In this document: positions 13,613 through 27,700 of the stretch, in pieces | Numbering within the stretch: position 1 is the stretch's first letter | How the letters are laid out: every line of letters starts with the position of its first letter | Assembly (NCBI GenBank): GCA_028622995.1 | Contig: JAJQJQ010000005.1 | Location: 124,001 to 188,000 of the forward strand | Source: Panagrolaimus kolymaensis | Lineage: Eukaryota > Nematoda > Chromadorea > Rhabditida > Panagrolaimidae | DNA: 64,000 nt | Direction of reading: 5' to 3' | Program-made: the position numbers and the translations under genes | Notes under the pieces: generated by a model | What the model saw: only the letters and a program-made list of their open reading frames with translations | What the model was told of the DNA's origin: nothing | Database searches by the model: none

Positions 13613-15076
13613 TTGAAAGAGCGAACTTCCATTATTTTTTTTATTGATGCCTTGAAGCATAAAAAAAGGAAGTTCGAGATTATCATTGGTAATTTAATTC
13701 TGCCTCTATTAAAAATTATTACAAATAAATGTAAGAAACTTTTGATTCAAAACTTTCCAAAAATTCGGCTGATAGCGATTACCATACTTTTTTTTATTGA
13801 TGCCTTGAAGCATAAAAAAAGGAAGTTCGAGATTATCATTGGTTATTTAATTCTGCCTTTATTAAAAATTATTACAAATAAATGTAAGAAACTTTTGGTT
13901 CAAACTTTTTGAAAGAGCGAACTTCCATTATTTTTTTTATTGATGCCTTGAAGCATAAAAAAAGGAAGTTCGAGATTATCATTGGTAATTTAATTCTGCC
14001 TTTATTAAAAATTATTACAAATAAATGTAAGAAACTTTTGGTTCAAACTTTTTGAAAGAGCGAACTTCCATTATTTTTTTTATTGATGCCTTGAAGCATA
14101 AAAAAAGGAAGTTCGAGATTATCATTGGTAATTTAATTCTGCCTCTATTAAAAATTATTACAAATAAATGTAAGAAACTTTTGGTTCAAACTTTTTGAAA
14201 GAGCGAACTTCCATTATTTTTTTTATTGATGCCTTGAAGCATAAAAAAAGGAAGTTCGAGATTATCATTGGTAATTTAATTCTGCCTCTATTAAAAATTA
14301 TTACAAATAAATGTAAGAAACTTTTGATTCAAAACTTTCCAAAAATTCGGCTGATAGCGATTACCATACTTTTTTTTATTGATGCCTTGAAGCATAAAAA
14401 AAGGAAGTTCGAGATTATCATTGGTTATTTAATTCTGCCTTTATTAAAAATTATTACAAATAAATGTAAGAAACTTTTGGTTCAAACTTTTTGAAAGAGC
14501 GAACTTCCATTATTTTTTTTATTGATGCCTTGAAGCATAAAAAAAGGAAGTTCGAGATTATCATTGGTAATTTAATTCTGCCTTTATTAAAAATTATTAC
14601 AAATAAATGTAAGAAACTTTTGGTTCAAACTTTTTGAAAGAGCGAACTTCCATTATTTTTTTTATTGATGCCTTGAAGCATAAAAAAAGGAAGTTCGAGA
14701 TTATCATTGGTAATTTAATTCTGCCTCTATTAAAAATTATTACAAATAAATGTAAGAAACTTTTGGTTCAAACTTTTTGAAAGAGCGAACTTCCATTATT
14801 TTTTTTATTGATGCCTTGAAGCATAAAAAAAGGAAGTTCGAGATTATCATTGGTAATTTAATTCTGCCTCTATTAAAAATTATTACAAATAAATGTAAGA
14901 AACTTTTGATTCAAAACTTTCCAAAAATTCGGCTGATAGCGATTACCATACTTTTTTTTATTGATGCCTTGAAGCATAAAAAAAGGAAGTTCGAGATTAT
15001 CATTGGTAATTTAATTCTGCCTTTATTAAAAATTATTACAAATAAATGTAAGAAACTTTTGGTTCAAACTTTTTGA
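13613..15076 (+). repeat. 582-bp higher-order repeat inside array 1
   Basis: Units carrying B' recur at 13613, 14195 and 14777, each 582 bp apart (three A plus one B'). The first two carry the private variant GGTTATTTAA in place of GGTAATTTAA (near 13842 and 14424); the third does not, so the third copy is imperfect or was partly converted. Confidence 0.75.
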
Positions 15077-16170
15077 AAGAGCGAACTTCCATTATTTTTT
15101 TTATTGATGCCTTGAAGCATAAAAAAAGGAAGTTCGAGATTATCATTGGTAATTTAATTCTGCCTCTATTAAAAATTATTACAAATAAATGTAAGAAACT
15201 TTTGATTCAAAACTTTCCAAAAATTCGGCTGATAGCGATTACCATACTTTTTTTTATTGATGCCTTGAAGCATAAAAAAAGGAAGTTCGAGATTATCATT
15301 GGTAATTTAATTCTGCCTTTATTAAAAATTATTACAAATAAATGTAAGAAACTTTTGGTTCAAACTTTTTGAAAGAGCGAACTTCCATTATTTTTTTTAT
15401 TGATGCCTTGAAGCATAAAAAAAGGAAGTTCGAGATTATCATTGGTAATTTAATTCTGCCTTTATTAAAAATTATTACAAATAAATGTAAGAAACTTTTG
15501 GTTCAAACTTTTTGAAAGAGCGAACTTCCATTATTTTTTTTATTGATGCCTTGAAGCATAAAAAAAGGAAGTTCGAGATTATCATTGGTAATTTAATTCT
15601 GCCTCTATTAAAAATTATTACAAATAAATGTAAGAAACTTTTGGTTCAAACTTTTTGAAAGAGCGAACTTCCATTATTTTTTTTATTGATGCCTTGAAGC
15701 ATAAAAAAAGGAAGTTCGAGATTATCATTGGTAATTTAATTCTGCCTTTATTAAAAATTATTACAAATAAATGTAAGAAACTTTTGGTTCAAACTTTTTG
15801 AAAGAGCGAACTTCCATTATTTTTTTTATTGATGCCTTGAAGCATAAAAAAAGGAAGTTCGAGATTATCATTGGTAATTTAATTCTGCCTCTATTAAAAA
15901 TTATTACAAATAAATGTAAGAAACTTTTGATTCAAAACTTTCCAAAAATTCGGCTGATAGCGATTACCATACTTTTTTTATTGATGCCTTGAAGCATAAA
16001 AAAAGGAAGTTCGAGATTATCATTGGTAATTTAATTCTGCCTCTATTAAAAATTATTACAAATAAATGTAAGAAACTTTTGATTCAAAACTTTCCAAAAA
16101 TTCGGCTGATAGCGATTACCATACTTTTTTTATTGATGCCTTGAAGCATAAAAAAAGGAAGTTCGAGATT

Positions 16171-17081
16171 ATCAATGGTAATTTAATTCTGCCTCTATTA
16201 AAAATTATTACAAATAAATGTAAGAAACTTTTGATTCAAAACTTTCCAAAAATTCGGCTGATAGCGATTACCATACTTTTTTTATTGATGCCTTGAAGCA
16301 TAAAAAAAGGAAGTTCGAGATTATCAATGGTAATTTAATTCTGCCTCTATTAAAAATTATTACAAATAAATGTAAGAAACTTTTGATTCAAAACTTTCCA
16401 AAAATTCGGCTGATAGCGATTACCATACTTTTTTTATTGATGCCTTGAAGCATAAAAAAAGGAAGTTCGAGATTATCATTGGTAATTTAATTCTGCCTTT
16501 ATTAAAAATTATTACAAATAAATGTAAGAAACTTTTGGTTCAAACTTTTTGAAAGAGCGAACTTCCATTATTTTTTTTATTGATGCCTTGAAGCATAAAA
16601 AAAGGAAGTTCGAGATTATCATTGGTAATTTAATTCTGCCTCTATTAAAAATTATTACAAATAAATGTAAGAAACTTTTGATTCAAAACTTTCCAAAAAT
16701 TCGGCTGATAGCGATTACCATACTTTTTTTATTGATGCCTTGAAGCATAAAAAAAGGAAGTTCGAGATTATCATTGGTAATTTAATTCTGCCTCTATTAA
16801 AAATTATTACAAATAAATGTAAGAAACTTTTGATTCAAAACTTTCCAAAAATTCGGCTGATAGCGATTACCATACTTTTTTTATTGATGCCTTGAAGCAT
16901 AAAAAAAGGAAGTTCGAGATTATCAATGGTAATTTAATTCTGCCTCTATTAAAAATTATTACAAATAAATGTAAGAAACTTTTGATTCAAAACTTTCCAA
17001 AAATTCGGCTGATAGCGATTACCATACTTTTTTTATTGATGCCTTGAAGCATAAAAAAAGGAAGTTCGAGATTATCAATGG
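16171..17081 (+). repeat. 751-bp duplication marked by ATCAATGG
   Basis: The variant ATCAATGG (normal ATCATTGG) occurs at 16171 and 16323, then again at 16922 and 17074. Each pair is 152 bp apart and the pairs are 751 bp apart (four B plus one A). This is a clear local copy of a short multi-unit block. Confidence 0.8.
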
Positions 17082-20081
17082 TAATTTAATTCTGCCTCTA
17101 TTAAAAATTATTACAAATAAATGTAAGAAACTTTTGATTCAAAACTTTCCAAAAATTCGGCTGATAGCGATTACCATACTTTTTTTATTGATGCCTTGAA
17201 GCATAAAAAAAGGAAGTTCGAGATTATCATTGGTAATTTAATTCTGCCTCTATTAAAAATTATTACAAATAAATGTAAGAAACTTTTGGTTCAAACTTTT
17301 TGAAAGAGCGAACTTCCATTATTTTTTTTATTGATGCCTTGAAGCATAAAAAAAGGAAGTTCGAGATTATCATTTGTAATTTAATTCTGCCTCTATTAAA
17401 AATTATTACAAATAAATGTAAGAAACTTTTGGTTCAAACTTTTTGAAAGAGCGAACTTCCATTATTTTTTTTATTGATGCCTTGAAGCATAAAAAAAGGA
17501 AGTTCGAGATTATCATTGGTAATTTAATTCTGCCTCTATTAAAAATTATTACAAATAAATGTAAGAAACTTTTGGTTCAAACTTTTTGAAAGAGCGAACT
17601 TCCATTATTTTTTTTATTGATGCCTTGAAGCATAAAAAAAGGAAGTTCGAGATTATCATTTGTAATTTAATTCTGCCTCTATTAAAAATTATTACAAATA
17701 AATGTAAGAAACTTTTGATTCAAAACTTTCCAAAAATTCGGCTGATAGCGATTACCATACTTTTTTTATTGATGCCTTGAAGCATAAAAAAAGGAAGTTC
17801 GAGATTATCATTGGTAATTTAATTCTGCCTCTATTAAAAATTATTACAAATAAATGTAAGAAACTTTTGATTCAAAACTTTCCAAAAATTCGGCTGATAG
17901 CGATTACCATACTTTTTTTATTGATGCCTTGAAGCATAAAAAAAGGAAGTTCGAGATTATCATTGGTAATTTAATTCTGCCTCTATTAAAAATTATTACA
18001 AATAAATGTAAGAAACTTTTGGTTCAAACTTTTTGAAAGAGCGAACTTCCATTATTTTTTTTATTGATGCCTTGAAGCATAAAAAAAGGAAGTTCGAGAT
18101 TATCATTTGTAATTTAATTCTGCCTCTATTAAAAATTATTACAAATAAATGTAAGAAACTTTTGGTTCAAACTTTTTGAAAGAGCGAACTTCCATTATTT
18201 TTTTTATTGATGCCTTGAAGCATAAAAAAAGGAAGTTCGAGATTATCATTGGTAATTTAATTCTGCCTCTATTAAAAATTATTACAAATAAATGTAAGAA
18301 ACTTTTGGTTCAAACTTTTTGAAAGAGCGAACTTCCATTATTTTTTTTATTGATGCCTTGAAGCATAAAAAAAGGAAGTTCGAGATTATCATTTGTAATT
18401 TAATTCTGCCTCTATTAAAAATTATTACAAATAAATGTAAGAAACTTTTGATTCAAAACTTTCCAAAAATTCGGCTGATAGCGATTACCATACTTTTTTT
18501 ATTGATGCCTTGAAGCATAAAAAAAGGAAGTTCGAGATTATCATTGGTAATTTAATTCTGCCTCTATTAAAAATTATTACAAATAAATGTAAGAAACTTT
18601 TGATTCAAAACTTTCCAAAAATTCGGCTGATAGCGATTACCATACTTTTTTTTATTGATGCCTTGAAGCATAAAAAAAGGAAGTTCGAGATTATCATTTG
18701 TAATTTAATTCTGCCTCTATTAAAAATTATTACAAATAAATGTAAGAAACTTTTGGTTCAAACTTTTTGAAAGAGCGAACTTCCATTATTTTTTTTATTG
18801 ATGCCTTGAAGCATAAAAAAAGGAAGTTCGAGATTATCATTTGTAATTTAATTCTGCCTCTATTAAAAATTATTACAAATAAATGTAAGAAACTTTTGAT
18901 TCAAAACTTTCCAAAAATTCGGCTGATAGCGATTACCATACTTTTTTTATTGATGCCTTGAAGCATAAAAAAAGGAAGTTCGAGATTATCATTGGTAATT
19001 TAATTCTGCCTCTATTAAAAATTATTACAAATAAATGTAAGAAACTTTTGATTCAAAACTTTCCAAAAATTCGGCTGATAGCGATTACCATACTTTTTTT
19101 ATTGATGCCTTGAAGCATAAAAAAAGGAAGTTCGAGATTATCATTGGTAATTTAATTCTGCCTTTATTAAAAATTATTACAAATAAATGTAAGAAACTTT
19201 TGGTTCAAACTTTTTGAAAGAGCGAACTTCCATTATTTTTTTTATTGATGCCTTGAAGCATAAAAAAAGGAAGTTCGAGATTATCATTGGTAATTTAATT
19301 CTGCCTCTATTAAAAATTATTACAAATAAATGTAAGAAACTTTTGATTCAAAACTTTCCAAAAATTCGGCTGATAGCGATTACCATACTTTTTTTTATTG
19401 ATGCCTTGAAGCATAAAAAAAGGAAGTTCGAGATTATCATTGGTAATTTAATTCTGCCTTTATTAAAAATTATTACAAATAAATGTAAGAAACTTTTGGT
19501 TCAAACTTTTTGAAAGAGCGAACTTCCATTATTTTTTTTATTGATGCCTTGAAGCATAAAAAAAGGAAGTTCGAGATTATCATTGGTAATTTAATTCTGC
19601 CTTTATTAAAAATTATTACAAATAAATGTAAGAAACTTTTGGTTCAAACTTTTTGAAAGAGCGAACTTCCATTATTTTTTTTATTGATGCCTTGAAGCAT
19701 AAAAAAAGGAAGTTCGAGATTATCATTGGTAATTTAATTCTGCCTCTATTAAAAATTATTACAAATAAATGTAAGAAACTTTTGGTTCAAACTTTTTGAA
19801 AGAGCGAACTTCCATTATTTTTTTTATTGATGCCTTGAAGCATAAAAAAAGGAAGTTCGAGATTATCATTGGTAATTTAATTCTGCCTCTATTAAAAATT
19901 ATTACAAATAAATGTAAGAAACTTTTGGTTCAAACTTTTTGAAAGAGCGAACTTCCATTATTTTTTTTATTGATGCCTTGAAGCATAAAAAAAGGAAGTT
20001 CGAGATTATCATTGGTAATTTAATTCTGCCTTTATTAAAAATTATTACAAATAAATGTAAGAAACTTTTGGTTCAAACTTT

Positions 20082-21733
20082 TTGAAAGAGCGAACTTCCA
20101 TTATTTTTTTTATTGATGCCTTGAAGCATAAAAAAAGGAAGTTCGAGATTATCATTGGTAATTTAATTCTGCCTCTATTAAAAATTATTACAAATAAATG
20201 TAAGAAACTTTTGATTCAAAACTTTCCAAAAATTCGGCTGATAGCGATTACCATACTTTTTTTATTGATGCCTTGAAGCATAAAAAAAGGAAGTTCGAGA
20301 TTATCATTGGTAATTTAATTCTGCCTCTATTAAAAATTATTACAAATAAATGTAAGAAACTTTTGGTTCAAACTTTTTGAAAGAGCGAACTTCCATTATT
20401 TTTTTTATTGATGCCTTGAAGCATAAAAAAATGAAGTTCGAGATTATCATTGGTAATTTAATTCTGCCTCTATTAAAAATTATTACAAATAAATGTAAGA
20501 AACTTTTGGTTCAAACTTTTTGAAAGAGCGAACTTCCATTATTTTTTTTATTGATGCCTTGAAGCATAAAAAAAGGAAGTTCGAGATTATCATTGGTAAT
20601 TTAATTCTGCCTTTATTAAAAATTATTACAAATAAATGTAAGAAACTTTTGATTCAAAACTTTCCAAAAATTCGGCTGATAGCGATTACCATACTTTTTT
20701 TATTGATGCCTTGAAGCATAAAAAAAGGAAGTTCGAGATTATCATTGGTAATTTAATTCTGCCTCTATTAAAAATTATTACAAATAAATGTAAGAAACTT
20801 TTGGTTCAAACTTTTTGAAAGAGCGAACTTCCATTATTTTTTTTATTGATGCCTTGAAGCATAAAAAAAGGAAGTTCGAGATTATCATTGGTAATTTAAT
20901 TCTGCCTTTATTAAAAATTATTACAAATAAATGTAAGAAACTTTTGGTTCAAACTTTTTGAAAGAGCGAACTTCCATTATTTTTTTTATTGATGCCTTGA
21001 AGCATAAAAAAAGGAAGTTCGAGATTATCATTGGTAATTTAATTCTGCCTCTATTAAAAATTATTACAAATAAATGTAAGAAACTTTTGGTTCAAACTTT
21101 TTGAAAGAGCGAACTTCCATTATTTTTTTTATTGATGCCTTGAAGCATAAAAAAAGGAAGTTCGAGATTATCATTGGTAATTTAATTCTGCCTCTATTAA
21201 AAATTATTACAAATAAATGTAAGAAACTTTTGATTCAAAACTTTCCAAAAATTCGGCTGATAGCGATTACCATACTTTTTTTATTGATGCCTTGAAGCAT
21301 AAAAAAAGGAAGTTCGAGATTATCATTGGTAATTTAATTCTGCCTCTATTAAAAATTATTACAAATAAATGTAAGAAACTTTTGGTTCAAACTTTTTGAA
21401 AGAGCGAACTTCCATTATTTTTTTTATTGATGCCTTGAAGCATAAAAAAATGAAGTTCGAGATTATCATTGGTAATTTAATTCTGCCTCTATTAAAAATT
21501 ATTACAAATAAATGTAAGAAACTTTTGGTTCAAACTTTTTGAAAGAGCGAACTTCCATTATTTTTTTTATTGATGCCTTGAAGCATAAAAAAAGGAAGTT
21601 CGAGATTATCATTGGTAATTTAATTCTGCCTTTATTAAAAATTATTACAAATAAATGTAAGAAACTTTTGATTCAAAACTTTCCAAAAATTCGGCTGATA
21701 GCGATTACCATACTTTTTTTATTGATGCCTTGA
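20082..21733 (+). repeat. 1,019-bp higher-order duplication inside array 1
   Basis: Blocks at 20082 and 21101 are 1,019 bp apart (five A plus two B). Both carry the private change AAAAAAATGAAG for AAAAAAAGGAAG, at 20431 and 21450. The same 1,019-bp spacing separates 26038 from 27057 and 26333 from 27352, a second block of the same size with a different variant set. Confidence 0.8.
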
Positions 21734-24700
21734 AGCATAAAAAAAGGAAGTTCGAGATTATCATTGGTAATTTAATTCTGCCTCTATTAAAAATTATTAC
21801 AAATAAATGTAAGAAACTTTTGGTTCAAACTTTTTGAAAGAGCGAACTTCCATTATTTTTTTTATTGATGCCTTGAAGCATAAAAAAAGGAAGTTCGAGA
21901 TTATCATTGGTAATTTAATTCTGCCTTTATTAAAAATTATTACAAATAAATGTAAGAAACTTTTGGTTCAAACTTTTTGAAAGAGCGAACTTCCATTATT
22001 TTTTTTATTGATGCCTTGAAGCATAAAAAAAGGAAGTTCGAGATTATCATTGGTAATTTAATTCTGCCTCTATTAAAAATTATTACAAATAAATGTAAGA
22101 AACTTTTGGTTCAAACTTTTTGAAAGAGCGAACTTCCATTATTTTTTTTATTGATGCCTTGAAGCATAAAAAAAGGAAGTTCGAGATTATCATTGGTAAT
22201 TTAATTCTGCCTCTATTAAAAATTATTACAAATAAATGTAAGAAACTTTTGGTTCAAACTTTTTGAAAGAGCGAACTTCCATTATTTTTTTTATTGATGC
22301 CTTGAAGCATAAAAAAAGGAAGTTCGAGATTATCATTGGTAATTTAATTCTGCCTCTATTAAAAATTATTACAAATAAATGTAAGAAACTTTTGGTTCAA
22401 ACTTTTTGAAAGAGCGAACTTCCATTATTTTTTTTATTGATGCCTTGAAGCATAAAAAAAGGAAGTTCGAGATTATCATTGGTAATTTAATTCTGCCTCT
22501 ATTAAAAATTATTACAAATAAATGTAAGAAACTTTTGGTTCAAACTTTTTGAAAGAGCGAACTTCCATTATTTTTTTTATTGATGCCTTGAAGCATAAAA
22601 AAAGGAAGTTCGAGATTATCATTGGTAATTTAATTCTGCCTCTATTAAAAATTATTACAAATAAATGTAAGAAACTTTTGATTCAAAACTTTCCAAAAAT
22701 TCGGATGATAGCGATTACCATACTTTTTTTATTGATGCCTTGAAGCATAAAAAAAGGAAGTTCGAGATTATCATTGGTAATTTAATTCTGCCTCTATTAA
22801 AAATTATTACAAATAAATGTAAGAAACTTTTGATTCAAAACTTTCCAAAAATTCGGCTGATAGCGATTACCATACTTTTTTTTATTGATGCCTTGAAGCA
22901 TAAAAAAAGGAAGTTCGAGATTATCATTGGTAATTTAATTCTGCCTTTATTAAAAATTATTACAAATAAATGTAAGAAACTTTTGGTTCAAACTTTTTGA
23001 AAGAGCGAACTTCCATTATTTTTTTTATTGATGCCTTGAAGCATAAAAAAAGGAAGTTCGAGATTATCATTGGTAATTTAATTCTGCCTCTATTAAAAAT
23101 TATTACAAATAAATGTAAGAAACTTTTGGTTCAAACTTTTTGAAAGAGCGAACTTCCATTATTTTTTTTATTGATGCCTTGAAGCATAAAAAAAGGAAGT
23201 TCGAGATTATCATTGGTAATTTAATTCTGCCTCTATTAAAAATTATTACAAATAAATGTAAGAAACTTTTGATTCAAAACTTTCCAAAAATTCGGCTGAT
23301 AGCGATTACCATACTTTTTTTATTGATGCCTTGAAGCATAAAAAAAGGAAGTTCGAGATTATCATTGGTAATTTAATTCTGCCTTTATTAAAAATTATTA
23401 CAAATAAATGTAAGAAACTTTTGGTTCAAACTTTTTGAAAGAGCGAACTTCCATTATTTTTTTTATTGATGCCTTGAAGCATAAAAAAAGGAAGTTCGAG
23501 ATTATCATTGGTAATTTAATTCTGCCTCTATTAAAAATTATTACAAATAAATGTAAGAAACTTTTGATTCAAAACTTTCCAAAAATTCGGCTGATAGCGA
23601 TTACCATACTTTTTTTTATTGATGCCTTGAAGCATAAAAAAAGGAAGTTCGAGATTATCATTGGTAATTTAATTCTGCCTTTATTAAAAATTATTACAAA
23701 TAAATGTAAGAAACTTTTGGTTCAAACTTTTTGAAAGAGCGAACTTCCATTATTTTTTTTATTGATGCCTTGAAGCATAAAAAAAGGAAGTTCGAGATTA
23801 TCATTGGTAATTTAATTCTGCCTCTATTAAAAATTATTACAAATAAATGTAAGAAACTTTTGATTCAAAACTTTCCAAAAATTCGGCTGATAGCGATTAC
23901 CATACTTTTTTTTATTGATGCCTTGAAGCATAAAAAAAGGAAGTTCGAGATTATCATTGGTAATTTAATTCTGCCTTTATTAAAAATTATTACAAATAAA
24001 TGTAAGAAACTTTTGGTTCAAACTTTTTGAAAGAGCGAACTTCCATTATTTTTTTTATTGATGCCTTGAAGCATAAAAAAAGGAAGTTCGAGATTATCAT
24101 TGGTAATTTAATTCTGCCTTTATTAAAAATTATTACAAATAAATGTAAGAAACTTTTGGTTCAAACTTTTTGAAAGAGCGAACTTCCATTATTTTTTTTA
24201 TTGATGCCTTGAAGCATAAAAAAAGGAAGTTCGAGATTATCATTGGTAATTTAATTTTGCCTCTATTAAAAATTATTACAAATAAATGTAAGAAACTTTT
24301 GGTTCAAACTTTTTGAAAGAGCGAACTTCCATTATTTTTTTTATTGATGCCTTGAAGCATAAAAAAAGGAAGTTCGAGATTATCATTGGTAATTTAATTC
24401 TGCCTTTATTAAAAATTATTACAAATAAATGTAAGAAACTTTTGGTTCAAACTTTTTGAAAGAGCGAACTTCCATTATTTTTTTTATTGATGCCTTGAAG
24501 CATAAAAAAAGGAAGTTCGAGATTATCATTGGTAATTTAATTCTGCCTCTATTAAAAATTATTACAAATAAATGTAAGAAACTTTTGATTCAAAACTTTC
24601 CAAAAATTCGGCTGATAGCGATTACCATACTTTTTTTATTGATGCCTTGAAGCATAAAAAAAGGAAGTTCGAGATTATCATTGGTAATTTAATTCTGCCT

Positions 24701-27700
24701 CTATTAAAAATTATTACAAATAAATGTAAGAAACTTTTGGTTCAAACTTTTTGAAAGAGCGAACTTCCATTATTTTTTTTATTGATGCCTTGAAGCATAA
24801 AAAAAGGAAGTTCGAGATTATCATTGGTAATTTAATTCTGCCTTTATTAAAAATTATTACAAATAAATGTAAGAAACTTTTGGTTCAAACTTTTGGAAAG
24901 AGCGAACTTCCATTATTTTTTTTATTGATGCCTTGAAGCATAAAAAAAGGAAGTTCGAGATTATCATTGGTAATTTAATTCTGCCTCTATTAAAAATTAT
25001 TACAAATAAATGTAAGAAACTTTTGGTTCAAACTTTTTGAAAGAGCGAACTTCCATTATTTTTTTTATTGATGCCTTGAAGCATAAAAAAAGGAAGTTCG
25101 AGATTATCATTGGTAATTTAATTCTGCCTCTATTAAAAATTATTACAAATAAATGTAAGAAACTTTTGGTTCAAACTTTTTGAAAGAGCGAACTTCCATT
25201 ATTTTTTTTATTGATGCCTTGAAGCATAAAAAAAGGAAGTTCGAGATTATCATTGGTAATTTAATTCTGCCTCTATTAAAAATTATTACAAATAAATGTA
25301 AGAAACTTTTGGTTCAAACTTTTTGAAAGAGCGAACTTCCATTATTTTTTTTATTGATGCCTTGAAGCATAAAAAAAGGAAGTTCGAGATTATCATTGGT
25401 AATTTAATTCTGCCTCTATTAAAAATTATTACAAATAAATGTAAGAAACTTTTGGTTCAAACTTTTTGAAAGAGCGAACTTCCATTATTTTTTTTATTGA
25501 TGCCTTGAAGCATAAAAAAAGGAAGTTCGAGATTATCATTGGTAATTTAATTCTGCCTTTATTAAAAATTATTACAAATAAATGTAAGAAACTTTTGGTT
25601 CAAACTTTTTGAAAGAGCGAACTTCCATTATTTTTTTTATTGATGCCTTGAAGCATAAAAAAAGGAAGTTCGAGATTATCATTGGTAATTTAATTCTGCC
25701 TCTATTAAAAATTATTACAAATAAATGTAAGAAACTTTTGGTTCAAACTTTTTGAAAGAGCGAACTTCCATTATTTTTTTTATTGATGCCTTGAAGCATA
25801 AAAAAAGGAAGTTCGAGATTATCATTGGTAATTTAATTCTGCCTCTATTAAAAATTATTACAAATAAATGTAAGAAACTTTTGGTTCAAACTTTTTGAAA
25901 GAGCGAACTTCCATTATTTTTTTTATTGATGCCTTGAAGCATAAAAAAAGGAAGTTCGAGATTATCATTGGTAATTTAATTCTGCCTCTATTAAAAATTA
26001 TTACAAATAAATGTAAGAAACTTTTGGTTCAAACTTTTTGAAAGAGCGAACTTCCATTATTTTTTTTATTGATGCCTTGAAGCATAAAAAAAGGAAGTTC
26101 GAGATTATCATTGGTAATTTAATTCTGCCTCTATTAAAAATTATTACAAATAAATGTAAGAAACTTTTGGTTCAAAACTTTCCAAAAATTCGGCTGATAG
26201 CGATTACCATACTTTTTTTATTGATGCCTTGAAGCATAAAAAAAGGAAGTTCGAGATTATCATTGGTAATTTAATTCTGCCTTTATTAAAAATTATTACA
26301 AATAAATGTAAGAAACTTTTGGTTCAAACTTTTTGAAAGAGCGAACTTCCATTATTTTTTTTATTGATGCCTTGAAGCATAAAAAAAGGAAGTTCGAGAT
26401 TATCATTGGTAATTTAATTCTGCCTCTATTAAAAATTATTACAAATAAATGTAAGAAACTTTTGGTTCAAAACTTTCCAAAAATTCGGCTGATAGCGATT
26501 ACCATACTTTTTTTATTGATGCCTTGAAGCATAAAAAAAGGAAGTTCGAGATTATCATTGGTAATTTAATTCTGCCTCTATTAAAAATTATTACAAATAA
26601 ATGTAAGAAACTTTTGGTTCAAACTTTTTGAAAGAGCGAACTTCCATTATTTTTTTTATTGATGCCTTGAAGCATAAAAAAAGGAAGTTCGAGATTATCA
26701 TTGGTAATTTAATTCTGCCTCTATTAAAAATTATTACAAATAAATGTAAGAAACTTTTGGTTCAAACTTTTTGAAAGAGCGAACTTCCATTATTTTTTTT
26801 ATTGATGCCTTGAAGCATAAAAAAAGGAAGTTCGAGATTATCATTGCTAATTTAATTCTGCCTCTATTAAAAATTATTACAAATAAATGTAAGAAACTTT
26901 TGGTTCAAACTTTTTGAAAGAGCGAACTTCCATTATTTTTTTTATTGATGCCTTGAAGCATAAAAAAAGGAAGTTCGAGATTATCATTGGTAATTTAATT
27001 CTGCCTCTATTAAAAATTATTACAAATAAATGTAAGAAACTTTTGGTTCAAACTTTTTGAAAGAGCGAACTTCCATTATTTTTTTTATTGATGCCTTGAA
27101 GCATAAAAAAAGGAAGTTCGAGATTATCATTGGTAATTTAATTCTGCCTCTATTAAAAATTATTACAAATAAATGTAAGAAACTTTTGGTTCAAAACTTT
27201 CCAAAAATTCGGCTGATAGCGATTACCATACTTTTTTTATTGATGCCTTGAAGCATAAAAAAAGGAAGTTCGAGATTATCATTGGTAATTTAATTCTGCC
27301 TTTATTAAAAATTATTACAAATAAATGTAAGAAACTTTTGGTTCAAACTTTTTGAAAGAGCGAACTTCCATTATTTTTTTTATTGATGCCTTGAAGCATA
27401 AAAAAAGGAAGTTCGAGATTATCATTGGTAATTTAATTCTGCCTCTATTAAAAATTATTACAAATAAATGTAAGAAACTTTTGGTTCAAAACTTTCCAAA
27501 AATTCGGCTGATAGCGATTACCATACTTTTTTTATTGATGCCTTGAAGCATAAAAAAAGGAAGTTCGAGATTATCATTGGTAATTTAATTCTGCCTCTAT
27601 TAAAAATTATTACAAATAAATGTAAGAAACTTTTGGTTCAAACTTTTTGAAAGAGCGAACTTCCATTATTTTTTTTATTGATGCCTTGAAGCATAAAAAA